This document shows, piece by piece, positions 1 to 11,044 of a stretch of DNA of 64,000 nucleotides. The stretch's first letter is position 1, and every line of letters begins with the position of its first letter. The notes beneath the pieces are model-generated. The model was not told the DNA's origin. It made no database searches and worked only from the letters and a program-made list of their open reading frames with translations. The position numbers and the translations under genes were made by a program. The DNA comes from Syngnathus acus (taxonomy: Eukaryota; Chordata; Actinopteri; Syngnathiformes; Syngnathidae), in the NCBI RefSeq assembly GCF_901709675.1, contig NC_051101.1:14035416-14099415 (forward strand), read 5' to 3'.

Positions 1-904
1 ACTTGATTTGGTATGCCGACCCAGACGCCCCAAAAGTTCAACCATTCATTATGTGGTGCACGTACCCCCCTCCCCTCCCCTCCCCTCCCAGCCCTTTTCC
101 CACCCTCCAAACCCACTCAGTTGTTATTATGAGGTCACCCGCCCCCTCCTCGGTCCATTTTAATTGTATGCTGCCCTCTACACCTCTCAAGCGCTCCCTG
201 TACCCCTGCCCCCCCCCCAGGACTCTTTTTTTTGAAAGTCCGCTTTTCTCCAAGCAACTCCCTCGGTTCTGATGGTTGTGTTGTAGCTGAAGCCAGCCTG
301 TGATGGCGGCCTAATGAGGGAAGGGCCCGGCCGGCCGGGACGGGGACGCCGTTCGCTTGTGCTAAGGGTTCTGATCCACCTTCACCTCATTACCAGAGGT
401 GGTGAGCTGGCGAGGCAAGGGGGGGCGCGATGAGGAGGGAGGGGCACAGCTATGCCGGCCGGCTACCTAGTGGAACCTCGACAGTTGGATTTACACTGCG
501 AGGTTCAAAAGATGCCATTTTAAAGTTGTGCAATTGGAAACTCAGAAAAATGCCAAATTCAATGAAGCAACAATTAAAAAAAGTGGACCTCCTTCACTTT
601 GTCTCCACATGCTCATTCGCAAGTCTCTGGAGCAGCACCTTTTACCTTCTTTTTCTCGTCCGTGTCAACTCCTTCCTGTCGCTCTTCAGCACCTGTCACT
701 TTTCCTTTCACGGCCCCCCTCCCTAGTTCCAAGATCTTTCCCCCCCTCTCTCGCATCTCTGTTTATTTTCTCGCCCTCCATCTCCTTCTCCTTTCTCATC
801 TCCTGTGGGCTGTCACTGTCTTTCTCTTCCCATTTGCTTGTCTCTTTGCTCCCTTTATCTATCCATCGCTCTCGCCACTGGCAGCCTCTTTCTTCTTTCC
901 TGGC

Positions 905-907
905 TGC

Positions 908-945
<38 letters not shown>

Positions 946-948
946 ACG
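905..948. repeat. CGTG tetranucleotide microsatellite
   Basis: About ten consecutive copies of a GCGT unit, degrading to GCACGTGCGCGTG. Alternating purine-pyrimidine sequence of this kind can adopt Z-DNA; nothing indicates a function. Confidence 0.85.
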
Positions 949-2573
949 TGCGCGTGTCAGCATTCAGCACCTCAGTGGCGACAGGCTTTATTGGCGTAAT
1001 GCATTTATCAGTGCGGCGAGGCAGCCAGGGCCTCACCTCCTCCTTTGAGGCGGTGAGTAATGAAAATGGGATCACTTGTGACAACACTCTGAAACCCACA
1101 AACACACAAAGTTGGACACAAACAACAACGGGGGGGGGGGGAAGAAAATAAAAGCCAGAACGTTGGCCACGAAAAAAGCTCAACAATGCTTGTATCATCA
1201 TCTCTTGCGAGTTAGTTGGCTTTGTTTTATGGTGAGGCGAGCTATTTGTTGCACCACTAAATACTTTTTTTGCCCCCCAGAGGAAAAAATGGAAATAATC
1301 CCTTCTCAGGTCACCTTCATCAGAAGTCTATGGGCAAGGAACATTTGAATGCTCTTGACAGACTTGTGTTACTCTGAAGTAACGGAAAGCAGGGATCATT
1401 TGAGGAGGAATTTGATGGTTTGGCCTTGATCAATAACGCTCATTTGATTGGATTAGGACGCCAGGTTCAAAGGCAACAAGTCCGACAATTCTAGAGTAGT
1501 GGCTAGAGGTGTCGAATTGAATTTTGGTCAAGAAAAAGAGGGAAAAAGACTTATGTAGACGCACTCTATGCCGATCGGCACCCCAATTCAAGTCCAATGA
1601 AGGACTTGATTATTTGGCTTCAATCAATAACTCGACAAAAATGGTATCAGGACACCAAGTTGAGAAGCGGCAAGTCCAACAATTCCAACAACAGTGTTTT
1701 TTTTATTTTTTTTATTTCTAATGGCTAGAGGTGTCTGTCTAATCCAATTTTGGTGAGTGGGGGGGGGGGGGGGGGGGTGTCTTCACCGGTGTTAAAACAA
1801 TACCATCACCTCACATACGCCGTCCAAGCTCTGATTATCCTTGACAGAACGAAACACGACCCCCCCCTTCCATCCCACTTGCTCCAACCCGAGTTAGACA
1901 TTAGCGGGCCATCCTGCTTAAAAACGTACGTATGGCGGCAAGGGAGCGTCGCTAATATGCAAGTCCAAAGACTGCTGACTAATGCAGCGAAAGAAAATGC
2001 TGGAAATAGTCGCCTGCTATTTGTTATTCATGCGGGCGGCCCTCCAGGTTCATCCGCAAGGCTGACTGACGCTCAAGTGTGTGTTGCGGATGCCATTAAT
2101 GCCCGCCGCTGATCGCCCTCGCACATTTAAATAACAATGGCGCAGTCAGAGGATTCAGCCGTGTGAATCCGAGCCGCAAAAACACCCAGGAGGGCTGCAG
2201 GCCCAACTCCTGCCACGTGTGTGTGTGTGTGTGTGTGGGGATGTAAGCACAACTACAAAACGCAGGCAGTCACACACCACGGAGTCCGAGCGGGGATGAA
2301 ATGCAGATTGAGCAAGAGGCTACACGATTTAAAATAGTTCTCAGGCGTCTTAATAAAAGGTCTAGGGCGCGTTTTAGATCCTGACTGGACACCCCGCCTT
2401 ATTCATGCTGGCCCAATGGACACTTCTGGCAACTCAAATGGGACTAGAAATCAAGGAGGCACTTTTTATACTAGACTTTGTGTATGAGGCACATCAACAT
2501 GTTGCTAATGGAAACAGCTCTGCTTACCTTTTGGTTTTGACATAATGGGGAGGGGATGGGCCATAATCTAATA

Positions 2574-2954
2574 CAGGGGTGCCCAATACGTCGATCGCGA
2601 TCGACCGGTCGATCGCCAAGCCACTATTGGTCGATCGCGTGATATTAAAATGTTTTTATTTTTTTTCGCACTTGACGCGTGTACAAACAACGGCGCTAAC
2701 AACACAAACACGCTAGCTCGCGAGTTCCCTCCAATTGTCAGAACCCTGTTTTTTCTCTTAAACTTAAGAAAGGGTATAAAAATGAGTGGGGCAGCTGGCC
2801 ATCGTAAGAAGTATCACTTTCATAGGGAATGGGAGTCTGACTTTTTTTTCACGATGATATATATATAAAAAAAAATTTTTTTTTAGTGGGTAGATCTTTG
2901 TGACTTGGTCATTTCAAAAGTAGCTCGCGAGCTGAGAAAGTTTGGGCACCCCTG
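2574..2954 (+). mobile_element. Short hAT transposon relic with 8-bp target-site duplication
   Basis: The element starts CAGGGGTGCCCAA and ends with the inverted match TTGGGCACCCCTG. It is flanked by the identical 8-mer ATCTAATA at 2566-2573 and 2955-2962, the target-site duplication length of hAT transposons. An open frame at 2650-2868 carries, from about 2782, a peptide beginning MSGAAGHRKKYHFHREW and continuing with DFFFT. This resembles the N-terminus of hAT transposases of the Charlie/GTF2IRD2 type. Most of the transposase is missing, so this is an internally deleted copy that could only be mobilised in trans. Confidence 0.85.
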
Positions 2955-3435
2955 ATCTAATATCACTCAAGGTGGGCAGCTATAACATCAAAAGTGTACC
3001 AGGAAATGTTTGTGTTTTAAAATACCATACCATTTTGTTAGTAAACAACATGCAAAAAAAGAAAAGCTGATTGAAAACTTGCAACAATTTAAAAATGTCA
3101 AATTTTGAAGACACGTGTTGAAAGCTTTTTTAAAATGTCATTAGACTAACAACTTGTCACAGATAAAACAAGGCAAAGAAATTCATTTGAAATGAACATT
3201 GTCATGTAAAAGCTTCCAATTAAATAGGCTTATCATTGAAAACTCCAATTAATTATCATTAACATACTTCTACTCTCCAAATAAATCTTGCTTACCTTTT
3301 ACACATGGTCCACTGGGATGACGTCTTTACTGACAATGAAGAAACAACAACAACAAAAAGTATGAGTCATTTGCTAATGTTGAGTTGGTGGTATTTCGTG
3401 ACACTCACCTGTTTGATTTACAAGAGCCCTTTTCG

Positions 3436-3640
3436 TTTTTTACTCTCACGTTTCCTTTTCGACAATGAATTCGTCCTTAGTTGTTGTTTTAGACGTGGGG
3501 AAGGGATATTGAGGGCAGAAAGACGAGTTACTTGCACGCCATTCCTCTCACATTTCCTTTTCGACAACGAATGAGTCCTTCGTTGTTTTAAACGTGGGGA
3601 AGGGATATTTGGGGGAGAAATACGAGTTACTTGCACGCTA
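3436..3640. repeat. Imperfect 102-bp tandem duplication
   Basis: TTTCCTTTTCGACAA occurs at 3451 and again at 3553. Similar following sequence (cgtccttagttg / agtccttcgttg, then acgtggggaagggatatt and acgagttacttgcacgc) runs through both copies. Two units are present, diverged by substitutions and small indels. Confidence 0.8.
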
Positions 3641-4194
3641 TAACCCAAACTGGTCCCAAAAATAAAAAAACACAGACACATCAACACACCTGATTTGAAG
3701 TGGACCACACCACATTGGGAGGTTGGATAGGGGTGCTGAAGTTGTCGGAAGCTTTATTATTGAATTTGTTTTGCCATGAACAGGTAAAAAGTCAGACCTA
3801 GGTAGTCATTTATGAAAAATCTGAACAGAATACAACATTTTCAACTCGATGAAATGATTACATTACTCCAGTAATTATTATAACATGAGCGTTTAAAATG
3901 GTGGCCGGTGCTTGCGATTGGAATAAACCCTCTCTAAAATGGATTATTTTCCCTCATTTTCATCCTCAACACTTGAAACTTGTATTCACCAGTGTGTCCC
4001 ACTTTTATAGAGCAAAACTGAGTTTAAATAATGCAAAATATAAAGACATTCATTTGGCGGTGTCTTATTGATTCTTCTAAAGTGTCATCCATCATCTAAT
4101 GACCAAATGTGTCTTCCCAGAAGCCTTTTCAAGTAGTTTGTAGACTCGTTAACAATCACACTTTGGGGAAGCATGCTCAGCATTTTTTCCCAAA

Positions 4195-4196
<2 letters not shown>

Positions 4197-4224
<28 letters not shown>
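4197..4224. repeat. CTG trinucleotide run
   Basis: About nine CTG/GCT units. It lies in a short open frame that encodes only polyleucine and has no protein similarity I recognise, so I treat it as a simple repeat. Confidence 0.8.
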
Positions 4225-4227
<3 letters not shown>

Positions 4228-5287
4228 TAGTATATCCCTCAAATGCCTCTCAGCAGCTGATTTGTTTGAAACACACTATGGAACAAAATGAAAGGGGATT
4301 TCAGTTTCTTTTTCTCTTCTTCTTCTCTTGAAGTGTGGCATCCAGCAGGAAGCCGTAGAAGAAGACGACACAGCAGGACACAACATCACGGCAGCCTTTT
4401 AATGTAAACATATTTATTTTTAATCTTCCCCCTCCTCTCTTTGTCAAAGCTCTCAAAAGCGACCAAATGGCTGGCAGCTGCTGACAAGCTGTCGATAACC
4501 GCCTGGTCGCACAAAGCCGCCACTTCTCCACATTCTCTATTTTTCTGCTTCCTGCAAATGACCAGAACATCCTCGGCTGAGCGGCGCCTATTTTAACGAG
4601 AGCGCACAAACATCCCAGCTCTGGGGGGGAGAAAAAAAAAGGGCCCTGGCGGGGGGAAACCGCAATGTGCATATTCACCGAGGCCACATGCATTGTGAGC
4701 AAAGAGACGGCTGGCTGATCTGTCGGTCTTGGTGTAACAAGGCGAAGACATGGATGCACTATGGAGACCTTTTGGGGGCTCTGCCAACCATCACGCAAAC
4801 ACACTATCGGTGTGTGATACTGCAAGGTTCGTTCGGGACCAATCCGTTACCAAGTCAACACAGACATGCCCACAATGGATAGCAGCCCTATATTCCAAAT
4901 GAAGGAAGGAAAGAAAGAAAAGAAAAAACATAGCAGCCCATCTGCTTGATGTTTTCAAATTGTCAACAAGGAGAGGTCATTGAATTAATGGCGTGCGCCC
5001 TCGTTACATCTAATAAGGTTCATTCGGAAGTAAGAAGTGTGTCAGACTTTTTTCGTACCGACACAAACAAAACGAAATCCTCTCCCGTTATAATGAACAC
5101 ATGGCTAAATCAATACCTCACAGAGCATTATCTTATTTGCAAAGGACTGTAAAAAAAAAAAAATATATATATATATATATACTTGTGTAGTGAATCCCGC
5201 GAATTGATGTAACTCCATGTAGACGCCAGAAGATGGCAGCAAAGCAGTTAAAATAGAACGAAGCTCCAACAGCAGCCATCAGCCCAA

Positions 5288-5412
5288 ATTCCGCTTATGT
5301 AATGTGTCCGCACGGACACAACACCAAGTCGCCTTGTGTTCCGATCAAGTGAAGAACGTCACTGGCCATTACCAATCAATTCCTAATTTACAGTATTTGA
5401 TGTTGTCCAGAG
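5288..5412 (+). repeat. Interspersed repeat, copy 1 (flanks C8orf76)
   Basis: This 125-bp segment starts near CCGCTTATGTAATGTGTCC and ends near ATTTACAGTATTTGATGTTG. It is matched in the same orientation by 7864-7998. The two copies share GTAATGTGTCCGCACGGA near the start and TAATTTACAGTATTTGA near the end, with divergence between. The family is not recognised. Confidence 0.7.
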
Positions 5413-5832
5413 TAGTCCAAACATGAACTTGTTTTTCCTTTTGCGTTAATTGCAAATGACTGTTTTGGAAAATTGCCAATGTGGTTCAACATGGTGTTCC
5501 ATTCCTTTCCACTCATAATGCTCTCTGACTAATGCAATGCGCAGTGGCACGGAAACACAATCTGATGTTTTTTTATTGTCTTTATAACATTTCAGGATAA
5601 ATAACATGTTCACATTAAAAAGTTCTAAAAAAAAAAATAAAAATCAGTTCATTGATGACACTTGAAGGCACACTTCCCATTATAGTACAAAAGTATGCCG
5701 TTTTTTTGTTGTTGTCGTCACTTTGCATTTTCCTTTGGTAACAGGCTGTCAAAAGTTCGACAAACTTCACCATCGTTTTTTTCTTCTTCTTTGTTTTGAC
5801 CACCATGATTTGTGGTTGACATTAAGGAAGCG

Positions 5833-7776
5833 TCACAACTTGGTGCCGCTCGGCCTGTGATATCCATCAGTCTCCAGAACCCCACTCAGTAGGATCTTAT
5901 TCCACCAGCGCTCCTCAAAACTCTGCAGACAAACACTAGACAGACTCATACCGTCCTGGTAATCCTCCTTCATCTTCTCTGGGTTCAGGTCCTCTGAAAT
6001 GACCTGGCAAGAAAAAGATGCCTGCTACGTCATAGGTGTCATATCCAAGGCCTTCCATGTCTGAAAACTCAAACATAAAGATGATGGCAATCCAACATTC
6101 AATTCAAAGATTCATTTGACTGCCTACTTTGGAGCCCATCCCTTACTTTGAGAATAACTTCCAAGGCAGAGTTACTCACCTCAGTGAGGGTGAGAAGAGT
6201 TGCTTGGTCAGGATTGAGATGTCCCAACGCGTCCTCCGCTATTTGGACGACATTTTGGTTGTGTCGCAGCACAAACGATGACTGCTGCTGCTGCAGGATT
6301 CTTAGTAGGAGTCTGAAAGCAGAGGGCTGCTGTCACCAGCCGCCCGCTGATGACCAGCGTTTTGCGCCACTACCTCGTCCTGATGAAGCACAAGCAGGCC
6401 TTCAGCCAGAGTCTTTCCTCAGAGAGTTCCTCCTGTTGCTCTTCAGCTTCTTTGCCTTTCTTGTCTACAGAGGAATCGGAAAATAAATGACTGCATAAGA
6501 TTTCAGTGGAATTCGGGATAAATAAGACCTTCATTTTGAGAGAGAAAAAAAAATCTGAATTGAAATCAGTTCAGTGCATCAATTTGAAATTGAATAGACT
6601 GGATCTCCGAGGTGAAACGGCTGAGGACCCCCTCCAAGATGACTAAAACGTTACTCAAGGTTGTGGAGTCCTCCAACAGCTGCAGACACATCTTTCCCAG
6701 GTTGCACCAATTCCAGGGGTTGAAAGGCAGCAGGCTGCAGAGCTCTTGCAGAGACGACATCCAGGGTCCGATGACTCCAAAATGTTGGTAGACGCTCACC
6801 TTTTGGGCAACGTAAATGACGTGATTGACCTCCAACGCTGCGGCGTTGTGAAGGGAGTGCCCAGATTTACCTTGAGCAGCAGCAGGCTGGTCAGGTGACA
6901 TGTGTTTGAGGCTTCTTTGCTCTGGACAAAAAGACACACATTTATTGCAAATGGTCATCTGGGAATATTCCAGATGAATCAATCGGTAAAAATACAGAAT
7001 TAGCAGACATTTGAATTGTTTTACCCGTCTCCACAATTTCTGCGAGAGAATCATACGCATGTTCCACAAACAAAAATCATGCTGTAATACGGTTTGGAAC
7101 ACCTCGGAGGCGCTAAGAAAATAGGAGTGTGTGTACCAGCAGATCCAGTAAGCCCATTGCTCTGTCTCTCTGGTCCAACCTGGTGTAACATCGAGCCATT
7201 CCCTCCAAAATATCTCTTTTGATTGACAGGTTGTTGTCAGAGATCCACTCCAGGCAACTGCTGTAAGCATCCAGGGCTGCCTAACACACAAGAGGAGCAT
7301 TTTGTCATAGAGATTGATGCTAGTGTTGCTATGTGCATAAGTTGAATTTCAGAACGAAATACCTGGTATTTGCCCTGTCTCGTTGCCAGGTCACCCCGAA
7401 ACTTAAAAACTTTCTGCTTTTCCAAAGAGTCTTCTGTGTCAAGAGCGGCACCTTGGCAAAACCACTACAAGAGGACAAGGCATTTAATGCAATGCATCAA
7501 TGGCATAATGAACAAACGCCGCACGAAGGTAAGGCTCAGTTGACGTATTTATTTACAATATGTTTGGGATATGAAACTGCAAGTGCAGTGAATTTATTTT
7601 CTTCATTTCAATGACAGCAGGTCAACAGTTGTTCCACTCGGCGGAAGAGTACTCGTGTCCCCATTTCTCACCTCCGGCTCGCAGCTTTTAGCGTTATAAG
7701 AAGGCACGCACACCGACCCACGGTCTTTCGCCTCTGAAAATACAGAGTCATCCAAATGGCTTCCAAATAGCTCCAT
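5833..7776 (-). CDS. C8orf76: C8orf76 orthologue, 8 coding exons, 313 aa
   Basis: A conserved vertebrate protein of uncertain function with a TPR-like helical build. Eight exons join in phase: 7672-7776, 7363-7464, 7137-7280, 6871-6921, 6655-6799, 6374-6464, 6180-6312 and 5833-6003, totalling 942 nt including the TGA stop. Recognition rests on conserved blocks also present in the human protein: FKFRGDLATRQGKYQ (exon 2), SKEASNTCHLTSLLLL (exon 4), LLPFNPWNW (exon 5), LKACLCFIRTR (exon 6) and FEERWWNKI near the C-terminus. The start at 7776 gives MELFGSHLDDSVF, which matches the family N-terminus. It lies downstream of ZHX1 and ATAD2 on the same strand, the arrangement on human 8q24. The donor of exon 5 (GTAACG) is the least certain junction. 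An AATAAA signal lies about 260 bp past the stop. Confidence 0.88.
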
Positions 7777-7863
7777 GGCGAGTTAATCACTGACTCATGC
7801 CTTGGGCCATCGTTCGAACTCGTTACAGGTTGAACAGCGATTTGACAGGAGGAAGAATCGCAG

Positions 7864-7998
7864 ATTCCGCTTGTGTAATGTGTCCGCACGGAAACACTGA
7901 CGATTCGCGTTGGTTCCGAGCAGTAAAGTTCCGTTTGAAAATATTTGACTGCCCGTTACTAAATCAATTCTTAATTTACAGTATTTGACGTTGGCCAG
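7864..7998 (+). repeat. Interspersed repeat, copy 2 (flanks C8orf76)
   Basis: Direct-orientation partner of 5288-5412; together the two bracket the C8orf76 coding region. The copy sits just upstream of the C8orf76 start codon, so it may overlap the promoter. Confidence 0.7.
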
Positions 7999-8271
7999 GG
8001 GCGTTCAAACGTCTTCCTTTGAGGCCCGCATAAAGACAAATCCAAAGAGCAGCCTTTGTAAAATCCTTCCCAACTCTACGTATGCATTTTAGAATGGGAC
8101 ATCTCCATCTTGCTCGAATACAAAAGTCATGTGACTGAACCCAAACAGCAAAGTGTCCCATTCTGAAGACGAAATAAACTTGGGATAGCATAAAACCCAT
8201 TGTTGTGACAAACTGTATTTGTTGAAAAATCTGTGGTGAAAACATTTGCAAAAGATGCATTGAGCACAGAG

Positions 8272-8273
<2 letters not shown>

Positions 8274-8333
<60 letters not shown>
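8274..8333. repeat. GA dinucleotide microsatellite
   Basis: About 30 uninterrupted GA units. The two overlapping minus-strand frames here encode only Ser-Leu repeats and are artefacts of the repeat. Confidence 0.95.
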
Positions 8334-8335
<2 letters not shown>

Positions 8336-9195
8336 ATCATGGAATTTGATGCCAAAGGGTAAATGCATATAATATTACAGCAGTTTAACTACTCACGATA
8401 CTAGCTCTACTGCAAATAGGATAGATATATGATACATGATATGAAATCCAAACCCACTGAGAAGACACAGCACTTTCTCATCATATCAACGGAGAAATAC
8501 ATGTTATTTGTGCATATCGTTTACGAGGGCCTTATTGAAACAGTAGCATTTTGAAATGAGAACGTCTCACTCCTATCGTTTTTAAGTACCGTCAATAAAG
8601 TGCTCATCTTTTCAAGTGAGTTGTGATTTGATATTTGTTGCAACCAAAGTACCCAGAAGCAACTCGAGCAAAGCCGTTGGCGCTCAAAATGAATTCGAGT
8701 TCACTTTCAAACGTGTGTGTGTGTGTGTGTGCAGTAAACAAACTATTTGGTTGAAAAGATAAAAACGGATACAAAGATTTCCAAGAAGGCTCGTAAAATC
8801 CTTTTAGACCTCATCTGTGGAATAAAATACTAAGCAGCAGAAGGTGCAGCAGAAAGAAGCCCCAAAAACAAATGCTTGTCAAGACAAAGTAGCGAGAAAA
8901 GGATTCAAAACTAACTGACCAACTGTGTATGCTCTTAATGATTTGGGAAAGACAATTAGACAACTTAGCTTTCGCTTTCAATTGGCTAAGTACTGTGCCA
9001 ACATGAGCACACACACACGTACATATGTACAAAATGAGCAGTTGTTCGACGTACTTATTGCATGCAGTAAATGACAAAAAGGTATAAACGCTTGGTATAC
9101 ATGGAGACAACATCTTGTTCTTTTTCATGCCCAGGCACTTACTATTCACATTACGACAAATACATAATGTGTCTGCCCATTCGGTTGCAATCAGC

Positions 9196-9235
9196 CAGCG
9201 AGCGAGCCAGCCAGCGAGCCAGCGAGCGAGCCAGC
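9196..9235. repeat. GCGAGCCA minisatellite
   Basis: Alternating GCGA and GCCA tetramers in irregular order, likely a slipped tetranucleotide repeat. Confidence 0.7.
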
Positions 9236-9384
9236 TTATACACCAGGCAGGCTGAAAATGCTTTTCAGATAGCTAAAAAGGTGCTAGCGTGGATGACAAG
9301 TACAAGGTGGCAAAATAGCAGAAAGTAAATAAGAAGGTTTAACCAAGGTCATGGACAGACGTTTACAATGTTCAACTTCAGACA

Positions 9385-9416
<32 letters not shown>

Positions 9417-11044
9417 TCTTGCACATCATGCATTCCCTCCCTCCCACATTTGCTTTGAGAAAGGCTACCTTAAGTAAGTGCTTTGTGATGACAAGAGGGG
9501 ATCCTCTCGCCACAAGTCCACAAGCCAAGTAGGCACATGTAGGTACAGTAGGACTGTCTGAGTTAACAACATTTGTAGTCAACAGCTGGTAGTCAACAGT
9601 TCTTTCCATGGTGTTGTGGTCACACATGATAGCAATTCAACATGTAGTGTCATGTGTTCAATTTGGCTGAAAAGACAACACTGCTAAGGTGTCTTCCCAA
9701 GTCCATCAAAAAGTCAAGAGACATGATTGGAAAACCAAAAAAAAGTACAAAACATTAGCCAAGCATTGCTTCCCCCACAAAACGTGGCTCAAAATGTGCA
9801 ATAAAGCGAAAGAAAGTGGCAGGAGAGTCTACCAAGCTATATAAACATCCAACCCCATTTAGTTGTCATTTCAAAAGTGGTGAAACTGGTACAATTCCTC
9901 CTCAGGGAAAACAAACAAAAGGTCAAATACTGGTTTAGTCATAAAACGAATACGGGCTCTCGGAGCCTTTGCATGATACAATAAGGTGCCAAATTCTAAT
10001 TTCATCCACTAGGTGGCGGAAAGAAAAGTGCAACATGATTTCAAATGTTTCAAGTACAATACGTACATCGGGCCAGTAGTTAGGGTTAGGTCATGATTGT
10101 TGTTTACGTCAATTAGCTTGAAGTGATGATTGAAGCCCCAGTGTCATTCGTTTACACCGCAAACACTGTTTGCTTGCTTGCTTGCTTGTTTGGGGACAAC
10201 AAGCCATTCCAATTTGGCAAAGTTTCAGAACCATTCTATCAAAAGTAACAACAGCACAAGGCTTGTCGTGTACAAAGGTGCAAAAACAAAAACAAATGGA
10301 AATCGCAGTGCATATTAAACTCTTTTTTTTCTCCCTCATGAGTCATTTTTAGTGATGGGAAAATGAAGCTTCAATATGTTTCTTGAACCACTTGTTGTCC
10401 TCTCCATGGCGCTCTGTTCAAAACACTGAATGAATGAATGTTTGAAACTCCAACAGTGCCATCGAGAGGAGTCGAAATGACGCAAATTTGAAGCTTCACC
10501 TTCCCACGACTAGTTGGCTAGTAGTAACCACCATCAAGGGAAGACTTGAATAGACATCCTTCAACAAATACGCACGCTGGCATTCACTCACTGTTCATGT
10601 ACTTTGGCTCATGTTGCTTTAGGCCGTCATCGACTTTGTAAACTCATTCGTTCTCATTTAGCTGACTAGAGTCCCATAAATCACAATCCGTACAAGATTA
10701 TAGAACAAGTTCCACCGTGTGTGTGTGTGTGTGTGTTTTGACTGTGTGGGCTATCTTGTAAACACATTTTAAGATTGGTGAGCATTCGCTGGAAATTGAA
10801 GTTCAAATTTGGGCTTGTGCAAAGGAAATGCAGTAACGCATTTCAAAAGGGAATTTACACTTGCCATGTGTACAACATGGGCTGATCTCACTCAGTTGTC
10901 ACCATCAATTCCATTTAATGAATTTTTTTTGGGTGTGTGAATGTCCAGTTTTAGATGTTGTTGGCCAAAATGCTGCCCAGGTCATTTGAATAATGTTGAG
11001 GGCGACCACTAATATTGTGTTAGTCTCATTTGCAAAATTGAGCT

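Larger units (their letters stand above)
1..5832. other. Intergenic DNA with no gene recognised
   Basis: I see no exon with convincing protein similarity here. The open frames are short, low in complexity or compositionally biased. The stretch holds a CGTG-type tetranucleotide repeat (about 905-948), G-runs near 1128-1140 and 1759-1777, a TG repeat near 2217-2238, a short hAT element (2574-2954), a 102-bp imperfect tandem duplication (about 3436-3640), a CTG run (about 4197-4224) and an interspersed repeat (5288-5412). AATAAA signals on the minus strand near 5572 probably belong to the C8orf76 transcript that ends here. Confidence 0.6.
7777..11044. other. Non-coding stretch between ZHX1 stop and C8orf76 start
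   Basis: I recognise no gene in these 3.3 kb. Part of it is probably the ZHX1 3' UTR and the C8orf76 promoter. It contains repeat copy 2 (7864-7998), a pure GA microsatellite (8274-8333), a TG run near 8712-8731, an irregular GCGAGCCA minisatellite (about 9196-9235), a CAGG tetranucleotide run (about 9383-9415), a GCTT run (about 10170-10188) and another TG run near 10718-10736. Confidence 0.6.

Noticed and set aside
528-1151. 207-aa plus-strand frame with Ser/Leu-rich and repeat content
   Set aside because: Low-complexity pyrimidine-rich DNA and a CGTG microsatellite; no splice context or similarity recognised.
7034-7108. A conserved-looking peptide (EHAYDSLAEIVETG) between C8orf76 exons 3 and 4
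   Set aside because: Any inclusion in phase meets a TGA upstream. Joining exon 3 directly to 6871-6921 gives LLDLL/SKEASNTCHLT, which fits the family without it.
6566-7300. 244-aa minus-strand open frame
   Set aside because: It runs through several C8orf76 introns and in the wrong frame for exon 3. The spliced model uses only part of it.
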